Below, in pieces: positions 27,658 to 36,154 of a DNA stretch of 64,000 bases. Positions within the stretch are counted from its first letter, which is position 1, and every line of letters starts with the position of its first letter. The notes below the pieces were generated by a model. That model was not told where the DNA came from. It saw nothing but the letters and a program-made list of their open reading frames with translations, and did not search any database. Source of the DNA: Porticoccus sp002390525 (GTDB lineage Bacteria; Pseudomonadota; Gammaproteobacteria; Pseudomonadales; Porticoccaceae); contig OX044352.1 of the NCBI GenBank assembly GCA_943846655.1, positions 1 to 64,000 of the forward strand, written 5' to 3'. The position numbers and the translations under genes were made by a program.

Positions 27658-28368
27658 ATGAATACACTAATTTTAGAAAATGAAGATTTTTTAAACGGAA
27701 ACACTGTAAAATTATATGGTAGACGTGCAAAACACATACTAGAAATAAAAAAGCTTACTATTGGTAGCACTATAAATGCAGGTTTAATCAACGGAAATTT
27801 AGGCACTGCAACTGTAAAAAGTATTGGTTCTATGCTAGTAATACTGGAGGTTTCACTAAAGGATAAACCCCCTGCACCTCTATCTTTGTCTCTTGTAATA
27901 GCTCTTCCTAGGCCTAAAGTTCTAAAAAAAATTCTACAAACAGCTGCCTCTCTTGGAATCAAAAAAATCTATCTAATAAACTCCTGGAAAGTAGAGAAAA
28001 GTTATTGGCAAACACACCAGTTAAGTGAAAAAAATATACGCGAGCAGTTATTGCTTGGCTTAGAACAGAGCTGTGAGACGGTTATACCAGAGGTAATTAT
28101 AAAAAAACGATTTAAGCCATTTATAGAGGATGAAATTGAATCTATAATCAAAGATTCTTTTGCTCTAATTGCACATCCTAATGAGACAATATTTGATTCC
28201 GAGAAAATAAAAAAAAATATTGTCCTTGCTATAGGGCCAGAAGGTGGATTTACTGAGTATGAGTTTAACAAATTTATTGAGGCGGGTTTTAAACAAATAT
28301 CTTTGGGCAAAAGAATACAAAAAGTAGAAACGGTTATACCATTACTGGTCGGTAAATTACGCTACTAA
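27658..28368 (+). CDS. rsmE: 16S rRNA (uracil1498-N3)-methyltransferase RsmE
   Basis: 236 residues. The N-terminal PUA-like part contains RRAKHILEIKKLTIGSTI. The SPOUT knot is marked by VLAIGPEGGFTEYEFNKF and SLGKRIQKVETVIPLL, corresponding to the LGxRILRxET motif. It methylates U1498 of 16S rRNA. It begins 98 bases after the FAD oxidoreductase gene. The usual Leu-Arg-Thr motif is slightly changed (RIQKVET), which is unusual but keeps Arg and Glu. Confidence 0.92.
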   Translation: MNTLILENEDFLNGNTVKLYGRRAKHILEIKKLTIGSTINAGLINGNLGTATVKSIGSMLVILEVSLKDKPPAPLSLSLVIALPRPKVLKKILQTAASLGIKKIYLINSWKVEKSYWQTHQLSEKNIREQLLLGLEQSCETVIPEVIIKKRFKPFIEDEIESIIKDSFALIAHPNETIFDSEKIKKNIVLAIGPEGGFTEYEFNKFIEAGFKQISLGKRIQKVETVIPLLVGKLRY

Positions 28369-28500
28369 TAATTTTTATTTAACTCAATACTGTATAAAAT
28401 AAATTTCATAAATATACAAAAAAGTGTACCCTTTAATTATGTTTCTGGAAACTTAAGCTCTACATCTTAATATTTCAACATCTTAAAAAAGGAAAAAATA

Positions 28501-29136
28501 ATGATACTTTATGATTGCGACATAGCCCCAAATCCTAGGCGAGCCAGAATGTTTATAGCTGAAAAAGGTTTGAATATAGAGAAAATTGAAGTTGATATCA
28601 TCGGTGGTGAAAATTTGACTGAAAGCTTCCTTTCTATTAACCCTAGAGGGTTATTACCAGTTTTAGAGCTTGATGATGGAACAAAAATTGATGAGGTTAT
28701 GGCAATCTGTAGATATCTTGAAGAAATTTATCCGGAAAATCCATTACTTGGATCTACCCCACTTGAAAAAGCTAGAGTTGAAGGGTACCAGCGTAAAATG
28801 GAATTCGATGGCATGATTGCTGTATCCGAAGCTTTTAGAAATAACGCTGAAAACGAACGTTTCTCATATAGAAGCTTGCCAGGACGTGATGGAACCTCTG
28901 CGATAGAAGGTCTTGTCGAAAGAGGTCTGAATACTTTAGACAATTTTTATATTTGGTTAGAGCGCTACTTAACAGAAAATGAATTTGTTGCTGGTAATAA
29001 CTTTACTATGGCTGATATAACAGCCTTTGTTGCTGTAGATTTCTCTAAATGGGTCAAAAGGAAAATTCCAAAAGAGAATACCAAAACCCTTGAGTGGTAC
29101 AATAAAGTTTCTCTAAGAGGTAGCGCTAAAGCCTAA
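28501..29136 (+). CDS. Glutathione S-transferase family protein
   Basis: 211 residues. The thioredoxin-like N-terminal domain has NPRRARMFIAEKGL at the active-site helix, NPRGLLPVLELDDG with the cis-Pro, and DEVMAICRYLEE. The helical C-terminal domain includes NNFTMADITAFVAVDF, the conserved N-capping box. The catalytic residue is uncertain (Asn/Arg rather than Ser/Cys/Tyr), so glutathione activity is inferred from fold. Good RBS (AGGA) ahead of ATG 28501. It precedes the sugar dehydrogenase by 19 bases. Confidence 0.87.
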   Translation: MILYDCDIAPNPRRARMFIAEKGLNIEKIEVDIIGGENLTESFLSINPRGLLPVLELDDGTKIDEVMAICRYLEEIYPENPLLGSTPLEKARVEGYQRKMEFDGMIAVSEAFRNNAENERFSYRSLPGRDGTSAIEGLVERGLNTLDNFYIWLERYLTENEFVAGNNFTMADITAFVAVDFSKWVKRKIPKENTKTLEWYNKVSLRGSAKA

Positions 29137-29155
29137 AAATTTTACGTATAAAAAA

Positions 29156-30448
29156 ATGAATTCTGATACCCTCAAATCTTCCCAGAATCTTAAGCTAGCT
29201 GTTATTGGTCTTGGGTATGTTGGACTACCCCTAGCGGTTGAGTTTGGAAAAACTAGATCTGTTATTGGTTTTGATACTAACACAGCCAGAATTCAAGAAC
29301 TTCGAGTTGGAATTGATAAGACTCTTGAGGTCGAAGAAAGTGAGCTAAGAGCTGCTAAAAATTTAATCTTCACAGTAGATAAGGAAGATTTAAAATCTGC
29401 TAATTGTTATATAGTTACTGTCCCAACTCCTATTAATTCACAAAAAAAACCTGACCTATCCCCCCTTCTTCAAGCAAGCGAATTGATCAGCAGGGTATTA
29501 AATCAAGGTGATATAGTCATATATGAATCAACAGTTTACCCTGGAGCTACAGAGGAAGAATGTGTTCCGGTACTAGAAAAATACTCAAACTTAAAATATA
29601 ACGAAGAATTTTTTTGTGGTTACAGCCCAGAAAGAATCAATCCTGGCGATAAACTACATCGTATTACTGACATAAAAAAAGTCACGTCAGGCTCTACATC
29701 AAAAATTGCTGATTTAGTCGATGATCTTTATAACGAGATAATAACTGCGGGTACCCATAAAGCTCAAAGCATTAAGGTAGCAGAGGCTGCCAAAGTTATT
29801 GAAAATACCCAGCGGGATCTCAATATAGCATTAATTAACGAGCTTGCAATAATCTTCGATAAAATGAATATTGATACTGAGGAAGTTCTCGAAGCAGCCG
29901 GGAGTAAGTGGAACTTTTTACCTTTTAGGCCTGGACTCGTGGGCGGTCATTGTATTGGAGTTGACCCTTACTATCTGACCCATAAAGCTCAATTAACAGG
30001 CTATAATCCAGAAATTATTCTAGCTGGTCGAAAAATGAATGATGGTATGAGCTCTTATATCGTTTCAAACTTGATATCCGCAATGAAAGATAAAGGCATT
30101 CCCGTAAAAAAATCAAAAATTCTTATAATGGGTTTAACTTTTAAAGAGAACTGTCCAGATCTTCGAAACACGAAAGTCGTTGACCTTATTGATGAATTAA
30201 AAACATATGATTCTCAAGTGGAGGTTTTTGACCCCTGGGTAGATGAAGAAATGGCAGCATCTATGTATGACATCAAAATGACGACACAGCCATCAAAAAA
30301 TACATATGATGCGATAGTGATAGCTGTTGCACACAATCATTTTAGAGCTATAGGTGCGGATGAAATAAACAGCTTCGCAAATTCCAATCATGTTATATAT
30401 GATCTTAAATACCTTCTGGATAGAAATTCCTCAACAATGCGACTATGA
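29156..30448 (+). CDS. tviB: UDP-GlcNAc/GalNAc-type nucleotide sugar dehydrogenase
   Basis: 430 residues. LAVIGLGYVGLPLAVEFGKT (residues 14-33) binds NAD. GYSPERINPGDKLHR is diagnostic of the TviB/WbpO branch. LVGGHCIGVDPYYLTHKA carries the catalytic Cys, and LIMGLTFKENCPDLRNTK the third domain. It oxidises a UDP-N-acetylhexosamine at C6 to the uronate, a precursor for capsule, Vi-type antigen or O-antigen. The orthologue name is by family resemblance. It is convergent with a UDP-GlcNAc 4,6-dehydratase-like gene; no glycosyltransferase lies nearby, though a glycan locus occupies 1-5 kb. Confidence 0.87.
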   Translation: MNSDTLKSSQNLKLAVIGLGYVGLPLAVEFGKTRSVIGFDTNTARIQELRVGIDKTLEVEESELRAAKNLIFTVDKEDLKSANCYIVTVPTPINSQKKPDLSPLLQASELISRVLNQGDIVIYESTVYPGATEEECVPVLEKYSNLKYNEEFFCGYSPERINPGDKLHRITDIKKVTSGSTSKIADLVDDLYNEIITAGTHKAQSIKVAEAAKVIENTQRDLNIALINELAIIFDKMNIDTEEVLEAAGSKWNFLPFRPGLVGGHCIGVDPYYLTHKAQLTGYNPEIILAGRKMNDGMSSYIVSNLISAMKDKGIPVKKSKILIMGLTFKENCPDLRNTKVVDLIDELKTYDSQVEVFDPWVDEEMAASMYDIKMTTQPSKNTYDAIVIAVAHNHFRAIGADEINSFANSNHVIYDLKYLLDRNSSTMRL

Positions 30449-30601
30449 ACACTAAAAAATGAATTAATAGCCAAGTATATAAGGATCATTCTTGGTAACC
30501 GAATTTCAGGTCAGCACTGATCACAGTTATAACTTTAATTTTTTATGGTGATTTTCAAAAAATTTAGCAATAGAGCTATATTATATCTGTATATTTCTAT
30601 A

Positions 30602-31615
30602 TTAAATTGTATCTGATAGCACTTTTTGCATAAAGGGTAAATCTGCCAACATACGTTTCATTTTTATGGTGTCTAACTGAATGGTATTATGAGAGGTGTA
30701 CGCTATGGCATCAGGTATTGTTGTTTCACCCTCTTCAACAAATTTTCTATAATTTAGATCTCGCGCATCGGGTGGTATTTTATAGTAATTACCGAGGTCT
30801 TCAGAGGCAACTTTTTCCTCACTGCTAAGAAGAGCTTCATACAATTTCTCGCCGTGCCTAGTGCCAATAATATCAATTTTATGATTCGTAATTTTCATCA
30901 GACTTAAAATTGATTGTGCAAGTTGCCCGATTTTTATTGCAGGTGATTTTTGAACAAATATATCCCCAGTTGAGCCATTATTAAATGCATATAAAACAAG
31001 ATCAACAGCATCATCAAGACTCATCATGAATCTAGTCATTTCTGGATCAGTTATAGTAATCGGTCTATCCATAAGGATTTGATCCACAAATAGAGGTATG
31101 ACGGATCCGCGTGATGCCATCACATTACCATAGCGGGTTATGCATATTGTTGTGGAACTATTTTTTCTTGATTTTGCGACAGCGATCTTTTCCATCATTG
31201 CTTTTGAAAAACCCATAGCATTAATTGGATAGACAGCTTTATCAGTGCTGAGACATATAACTTTTTTAACTCTTTCAGAAATCGCTGCTTCAAGTACGTT
31301 TTCAGTACCTAAAATATTTGTTTTAACTGCTTCTAATGGGTGAAATTCACAAGATGGAACTTGTTTCAGCGCGGCAGCATGAAAAATAAAATCAACTCCA
31401 TTAACGGCACTAAGAACAGATTGATAATCTCGCACATCGCCAAGATAAAACTTCAACTTTGGATTATTGTAGCGCTTCCGCATATCATCTTGCTTTTTTT
31501 CATCTCGACTAAATATACGAATTTCCTTTACACCTAACTTCACCATTCTTTTAAGGATTGCATTTCCAAATGAACCGGTTCCGCCAGTAATAAGCAATAT
31601 TTTGTCGGTATACAT
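30602..31615 (-). CDS. UDP-GlcNAc 4,6-dehydratase/5-epimerase (FnlA/WbjB/CapE-like)
   Basis: 337 residues. LLITGGTGSFGNAILKRM (residues 7-24) binds NADP. The modified SDR site MGFSKAMMEK replaces the usual YxxxK with MxxxK, a hallmark of the inverting dehydratase branch (FnlA, WbjB, CapE, PseB). The C-terminal SHNTIQLDTIKMKRML is like FnlA/WbjB and CapE rather than PseB. It would begin the UDP-L-FucNAc/L-QuiNAc pathway. The later enzymes (reductase and 2-epimerase) are not in the window, so the pathway is incomplete here. Confidence 0.84.
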   Translation of the reverse strand: MYTDKILLITGGTGSFGNAILKRMVKLGVKEIRIFSRDEKKQDDMRKRYNNPKLKFYLGDVRDYQSVLSAVNGVDFIFHAAALKQVPSCEFHPLEAVKTNILGTENVLEAAISERVKKVICLSTDKAVYPINAMGFSKAMMEKIAVAKSRKNSSTTICITRYGNVMASRGSVIPLFVDQILMDRPITITDPEMTRFMMSLDDAVDLVLYAFNNGSTGDIFVQKSPAIKIGQLAQSILSLMKITNHKIDIIGTRHGEKLYEALLSSEEKVASEDLGNYYKIPPDARDLNYRKFVEEGETTIPDAIAYTSHNTIQLDTIKMKRMLADLPFMQKVLSDTI

Positions 31616-31796
31616 TTTTTAATATCCTCTCTGTACAAATCACTGGAATCCGCAACTTACTTTCTAGGTTAACCCTAGCATCACAGAACAAAAATTTCCA
31701 TATATCTTAGAGGTTGGTGCCCAGTTCTTAGTATCAGCAAAAGGCCTCATTTTTTATATAGTTCGTTCAACAATTTGCTGTATTAAAGTTCATGAA

Positions 31797-31884
31797 TGGC
31801 GGTGAGAGAGGGATTCGAACCCTCGGTACGTTGCCGTACACACGCTTTCCAAGCGGGCGCCTTAAGCCACTCGGCCACCTCACC
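31797..31884 (-). tRNA. tRNA-Ser(GGA)
   Basis: The 5' end GGTGAGGTGGCCGAG pairs with TCTCACC at the 3' end, followed by G and an encoded CCA. The anticodon loop CTTGGAAA gives GGA, read as serine. A long variable arm, typical of type II tRNA, lies between anticodon and T arms (GTTCGAATC present). Total 88 bases with CCA. Confidence 0.95.
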
Positions 31885-31976
31885 ATATGAACAAACATAA
31901 TAATGAAAAGTCTATTTCGTTCTATGCTTGCATATCTAACCATAATAAATAGACGGAACTTTACACAACCCACTTA

Positions 31977-32549
31977 TCAATAGCAATTATCAGGGCCAAT
32001 CCTGAAAGTAATCGTTAGTTTTAATTTTTGAAGCACTAGCCTCACGCCAACAGGCATAGTTCCTAGATATAGAAAACCAACAATTTTCTCACTAACAGCT
32101 AAGCCTAATCCGGCAGAAAAATTCATGTCATAAGCGACTTCACCAGTTCGCCATACTGCCCCTAATCCCAAAGCATAAGCTGCATTCAGCATATTTTGAG
32201 CAGCAGCTCCAGCTGAGATTATTTGCTCTATTGCTGGAACTACAGGATGCTGTTTGAGGCTTGCAATTACAATTATAATAGTTGGAGCTCTCATCGCTTT
32301 TTTAGCCAAAAGTTCACATTTATTTTCTGTCACATTACTGATTTTTTGTTTTTCAGTCGCAATGAATAATTCACCTAGTTTTTTTCGTGAATCGCCTTCA
32401 ATAACTAAAAATCTCCATGGTCTCAAACGACAATGATCAGCTGCCCTAAGAGCTGATTTCTTGATTTCCTCAAGAGCTTCTATTGTTGGTCCAGGTTCAA
32501 CCAATCTAGGGCTAGAAGTTCTGTTTTGCAACGCAACTAACGCATCCAT
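31977..32549 (-). CDS. Nitroreductase family protein (YdjA-like)
   Basis: About 190 residues from ATG 32549, supported by AGGTG 7-11 bases ahead; the frame is open to 32594. ALRAADHCRLRPWRFLVIEG (about residues 31-50) and GAAAQNMLNAAYALGLGAVWRTG are characteristic of the small YdjA-type FMN nitroreductases. Short members are often dimers with the FMN at the interface; physiological substrates are unknown. It lies 93 bases after tRNA-Ser and ends 75 bases before queF (opposite operon border). Confidence 0.86.
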   Translation of the reverse strand: MDALVALQNRTSSPRLVEPGPTIEALEEIKKSALRAADHCRLRPWRFLVIEGDSRKKLGELFIATEKQKISNVTENKCELLAKKAMRAPTIIIVIASLKQHPVVPAIEQIISAGAAAQNMLNAAYALGLGAVWRTGEVAYDMNFSAGLGLAVSEKIVGFLYLGTMPVGVRLVLQKLKLTITFRIGPDNCY

Positions 32550-32623
32550 TTTGCACCTACATAGAAAGAAAGAATTTTTATTATAACAGACCATCTAAAT
32601 GAAAAATAATTTATAGCATCAAC

Positions 32624-33442
32624 TTATTGGCGAGATGTGCGAATCAGGGGGGGGCGCATCTTTCTTGAGCTACGATAAGGATTAATGTCTATGCCCCCTC
32701 TTCGGGAGTATCGAGCATATACTTCTAATTCCTGTGGTTGACAAAAAGCATTTATATCGGAATATATTCGCTCAACGCACTGCTCATGAAAATCTTGATG
32801 ATGGCGATATGAGATAATATATTTTAGCAAGCCTGCGGCACTGATCTGTCGCCCTGTATATTTGATCATAATGCTCGCCCAGTCAGGCTGATTGGTCACA
32901 GGGCAGTTTGTCTTCAGCAAGTGGCTATAAAGTGTTTCTGTGACAATGCAGTCGCTCTTCTCTATAAATAAAAATGAAGCATTTAGATCATAAGAATCGA
33001 TGTTCACATCTAGACTATCTATCAAGATACCTGAAAATGAGGGGAATCCCCGATTCCAAAAAGCATCTAGACTATAACTACGAACATCGACAAAACCGTC
33101 TACGCAGTATTCAATATCTCTTTTTACTATCGCCTCAATCTCGTCGCTAGACTCACATTTCATTTGATTAAGGGAATTCAGATAGAGCTTTAAGGACTTA
33201 GACTCTACTATATTTTTTGTATCACACGACAAGGTAACTTCAATCACAGCAACAGTAGGTTTTCCTTTTAGATCTAACCAGGAAACTTCATATGCTGTCC
33301 ATATATCTTCACCATAAAATGTGAAGCTATTTTCTATATTTATTGACTGTCGACCTTTTTTTCTTGGTATAGCGAATAGCAGCCCTGCATTATAATCTTC
33401 TGGGTATGCTGTTTTAACACCTAAAATTAAATCTTTATGCAT
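32624..33442 (-). CDS. queF: NADPH-dependent preQ0 reductase QueF (type II)
   Basis: 272 residues, the long two-domain form. The N-terminal domain contains ENSFTFYGEDIWTAYEVSWL. The catalytic Cys lies in HLLKTNCPVTNQPDWAS, followed by FHEQCVERIY and YSRRGGIDINPYRSS. It reduces preQ0 to preQ1 for queuosine synthesis. It starts 27 bases after the ABC permease gene and probably belongs to its operon. queC and queE are about 17 kb away on the same strand. Confidence 0.95.
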   Translation of the reverse strand: MHKDLILGVKTAYPEDYNAGLLFAIPRKKGRQSINIENSFTFYGEDIWTAYEVSWLDLKGKPTVAVIEVTLSCDTKNIVESKSLKLYLNSLNQMKCESSDEIEAIVKRDIEYCVDGFVDVRSYSLDAFWNRGFPSFSGILIDSLDVNIDSYDLNASFLFIEKSDCIVTETLYSHLLKTNCPVTNQPDWASIMIKYTGRQISAAGLLKYIISYRHHQDFHEQCVERIYSDINAFCQPQELEVYARYSRRGGIDINPYRSSRKMRPPLIRTSRQ

Positions 33443-33469
33443 AGATATAAGTACTAGTTTTTTAAAAAA

Positions 33470-34243
33470 TTAGGTTCTGAGGCGCTTTCCATGATCAAGC
33501 AAATACAAAGAATAAAAAAACAAAATTATACAAAAAGAAATCACCATGAAAAATGCCCAATTTATATTAACGTCGGTTATACCAAGGAAGCCATATCTGA
33601 AAGTGTTTACCATATAAAGAATAGGGTTACTCATTGAAATTCCCTGCCAAAATTTAGGCAACATTTCAATCGAATAAAATACCCCGCCCAGATATGTGAG
33701 AGGTGTTAAAACAAAAACTGGAATAATTGATATATCATCAAAACTATTTGCGTACATAGCGTTGATGAAGCCAGTCAGTGAAAATAAGACTGAAGTAAAA
33801 AAAACAATGGCAATCGTTACAGTTACATTATGTACATGCAGATCGGTAAAAAACAAAGACATGCAGGTGACTATAGATCCTACCGCTAAGCCCCTAATCA
33901 CACCGCCGATCATATATCCAAACAAAAGAACATGGCTAGGCACTGGGGACACAAGCACTTCCTCAATAGATCTTTGAAATTTCGCGCCAAAAAACGATGA
34001 AACAACATTTCCATATGAGTTGGTAATAACAGACATCATAATAAGTCCGGGAACAACAAATTCAATATAAGGGAAACCTGACATACTTCCAATGCGAGTG
34101 CCTATTAAGGTACCGAAGATTATAAAATACAATGCAATAGTTATTGCAGGAGGAAGTAGAGTTTGCGGCCAAATACGAGTAAATCTTTTGACTTCTTTTA
34201 CCACTATTGTAAAAAAAGCTATCCATTGCTCTCTAGGACTCAT
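33470..34243 (-). CDS. yadH: ABC-2 type permease (YadH-like)
   Basis: 257 residues with six membrane helices. The ABC-2 signature region includes FYIEFVVPGLIMMSVITNS-like residues and PVFVLTPLTYLGGVFYSIEM (about 175-194). It is the membrane half of the YadGH-type exporter; the substrate is not known. ATG 34243 overlaps the ATPase stop by four bases. queF follows after 27 bases. Confidence 0.9.
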   Translation of the reverse strand: MSPREQWIAFFTIVVKEVKRFTRIWPQTLLPPAITIALYFIIFGTLIGTRIGSMSGFPYIEFVVPGLIMMSVITNSYGNVVSSFFGAKFQRSIEEVLVSPVPSHVLLFGYMIGGVIRGLAVGSIVTCMSLFFTDLHVHNVTVTIAIVFFTSVLFSLTGFINAMYANSFDDISIIPVFVLTPLTYLGGVFYSIEMLPKFWQGISMSNPILYMVNTFRYGFLGITDVNINWAFFMVISFCIILFFYSLYLLDHGKRLRT

Positions 34244-35184
34244 CCTGCATCCTCTTCAATTTTTTTCTCGTGGGGCTTCACAAGTGAAACAAACAACTCC
34301 TCCAACCTGTTGGTCTTGTTTCTCATACTAGAAATTTCTATTCCTTGAGCGGTAAGTTTGGTGAACAACGTGTTTAAAGATTTATTTTTCTCAACCTCAA
34401 CTTCGAAGCTGTTATCGTTAATAATTCGCCCCTTGTAACCTTTTATACTCGGTAGTTCAGATAAATTTTCATAGGCATCAAAAATAAAGGACTCCGCATT
34501 CAACTGCCGTAATAAATCACTAGTAGAAGTATTTTGGATAATTTGCCCACGATCAATGATTGCCACATTCCGACATAAATATTCAGCCTCTTCTAAATAA
34601 TGAGTAGTTAAAATTATTGTTGTGCCTTTCTCATTGATTTCCTTAAGAAATTTCCACATAGATCGCCTGAGTTCTATGTCAACACCAGCTGTAGGTTCGT
34701 CTAAAATCAACAATTTAGGCTCATGGATGAGAGCCCTTGCTATCATAAGTCGTCTTTTCATTCCACCCGATAGCATCCGTGGAGTCTGGTCACGCTTATC
34801 CCATAGACCTAAAAGCTTCAGGTATTTTTCTGCTCGCTCTTCGGATAATTTTCTTGGAATACCAAAATATCCGCCCTGTGTGCTAATAATATCAAAAACT
34901 TTCTCAAACTGATTGAAATTAAATTCTTGTGGTACAACCCCAATATTCTTTTTTATTACTGGAAAATCTTTGTCTATATTCATACCAAATACAGTTACGT
35001 TGCCCGAAGTTTTTTTCACCAAGGAAGAAATAATACCTAAAATTGTTGATTTGCCAGCTCCATTTGGGCCCAAAAGTGCAAAGAAATCTCCTTGCTTGAC
35101 CTCAATGTCAATATCCTTTAGTGCTAAGAGCCCTGAATCATATTCTTTAAAAAGATTTTTTATAGTCAAGCACGAATTTTTCAT
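34240..35184 (-). CDS. yadG: ABC transporter ATP-binding protein (YadG-like)
   Basis: 314 residues. Walker A GPNGAGKST (residues 39-47), signature LSGGMKRRL, Walker B LLILDEPTAGVD and the H-loop TTHYLEEAEYL are all intact. It powers the partner ABC-2 permease. A C-terminal regulatory extension of about 90 residues follows, as in YadG/CcmA-type ATPases. First gene of the operon yadG-yadH-queF. Confidence 0.92.
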   Translation of the reverse strand: MKNSCLTIKNLFKEYDSGLLALKDIDIEVKQGDFFALLGPNGAGKSTILGIISSLVKKTSGNVTVFGMNIDKDFPVIKKNIGVVPQEFNFNQFEKVFDIISTQGGYFGIPRKLSEERAEKYLKLLGLWDKRDQTPRMLSGGMKRRLMIARALIHEPKLLILDEPTAGVDIELRRSMWKFLKEINEKGTTIILTTHYLEEAEYLCRNVAIIDRGQIIQNTSTSDLLRQLNAESFIFDAYENLSELPSIKGYKGRIINDNSFEVEVEKNKSLNTLFTKLTAQGIEISSMRNKTNRLEELFVSLVKPHEKKIEEDAG

Positions 35185-35349
35185 AGTTTTGGTAATTTAC
35201 TAATTTATAACTTGAACTGCGAGATTTAATTTAATTTTTTGTAGGTAAATTAAAAAAATATTTCGTAAGGAGCAATTTCTACAAATTACTTAAAAAATTA
35301 CACAGTATGAATTTTGAAAAATATAATAGAGTCTAGTTATATTTATAAT

Positions 35350-35425
35350 TGGAGCGGGAAACCGGGTTCGAACCGGCGACCTCAACCTTGGCAAGGTTGC
35401 GCTCTACCAACTGAGCTATTCCCGC
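35350..35425 (-). tRNA. tRNA-Gly(GCC)
   Basis: GCGGGAATAGCTCAG at the 5' end pairs with TTCCCGC before TCCA. The anticodon loop CTTGCCAA gives GCC. GGTTCGAAC T-loop is present. 76 bases with encoded CCA. It lies 34 bases downstream of tRNA-Glu on the same strand, so the two are likely one transcript. Confidence 0.95.
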
Positions 35426-35459
35426 AGTTACTTTGCAACAAAAACAAAGCGACGAAAAA

Positions 35460-35535
35460 TGGCGTCCCGTAGGGGAGTCGAACCCCTGTTACCGCCGTGA
35501 AAGGGCGGTGTCCTAGGCCTCTAGACGAACGGGAC
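35460..35535 (-). tRNA. tRNA-Glu(TTC)
   Basis: GTCCCGTTCGTCTAGAGG at the 5' end pairs with ACGGGAC before GCCA. The anticodon loop CTTTCAC gives TTC, and GGTTCGACTCC is the T-arm. 76 bases with encoded CCA. TTC needs MnmC-type modification of U34, and mnmC is also in this window. Confidence 0.95.
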
Positions 35536-35670
35536 TAAAATTTCTTTTAAAAAAACTAAATATTCTTTAAAAAAGGACGCGCGCATTTTATGAAGCGTGC
35601 TCTAGACTGTCAAGCCTACTTAACAGTCTGCTCATAAATTAAAATATATAATTTCAAATATTACTTAAAT

Positions 35671-36063
35671 TTATTTGTGAACTAAGCTCAATGAGAGAGA
35701 ATTTATGCAATATCGCAAGCCTGTCGGATCAGGTCCATCAGTGAATAAATGCCCTAAATGAGATCCGCAATATCCACAAACAACTTCAACTCGCTCCATA
35801 CCATAACTTTTGTCTGAGTGCTTTTTTACAGCACAATCATTTATTACATCAAAAAAACTAGGCCATCCAGATCCAGAGTCGTACTTTTTTTTTGAATCAA
35901 ATAAAGGCTCTTCGCAGCATACACAAATATAAATGCCTGCCGTTTTTTCAGTATTAAATTTTCCCGAAAATGCTGGTTCTGTGCCTTTTTCCCAGCAGAT
36001 ATTGAACGTTTCCGGAGATAATTTTTTGCGCCACTCCTCTTTACTAAGTTTTTTGTCCTTCAT
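35671..36063 (-). CDS. msrB: Peptide methionine (R)-S-oxide reductase MsrB
   Basis: 130 residues, cytoplasmic (no signal peptide). Zinc ligands are CVCCEEPLF (about 48-56) and VCGYCGSHLGHLF (about 94-106). KYDSGSGWPSF is the conserved centre and RYCINS holds the catalytic Cys (about 119). It reduces methionine-R-sulfoxide. In contrast to the MsrB domain of the exported fusion at 9.9-11.2 kb, it keeps the four zinc cysteines, so the window holds both MsrB types. Confidence 0.94.
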   Translation of the reverse strand: MKDKKLSKEEWRKKLSPETFNICWEKGTEPAFSGKFNTEKTAGIYICVCCEEPLFDSKKKYDSGSGWPSFFDVINDCAVKKHSDKSYGMERVEVVCGYCGSHLGHLFTDGPDPTGLRYCINSLSLSLVHK

Positions 36064-36154
36064 AACATCAATCCCTTACTTTTCTTAGCTATCAGTGTAA
36101 TTTGATATACAATGGCTATACTATAATAAATTGAAATTATTGATAAAGATATCT

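Noticed and set aside
31797..35535. tRNA genes as attachment sites of an integrated element
   Set aside because: No integrase, no repeated tRNA 3' end and only core genes lie around them.
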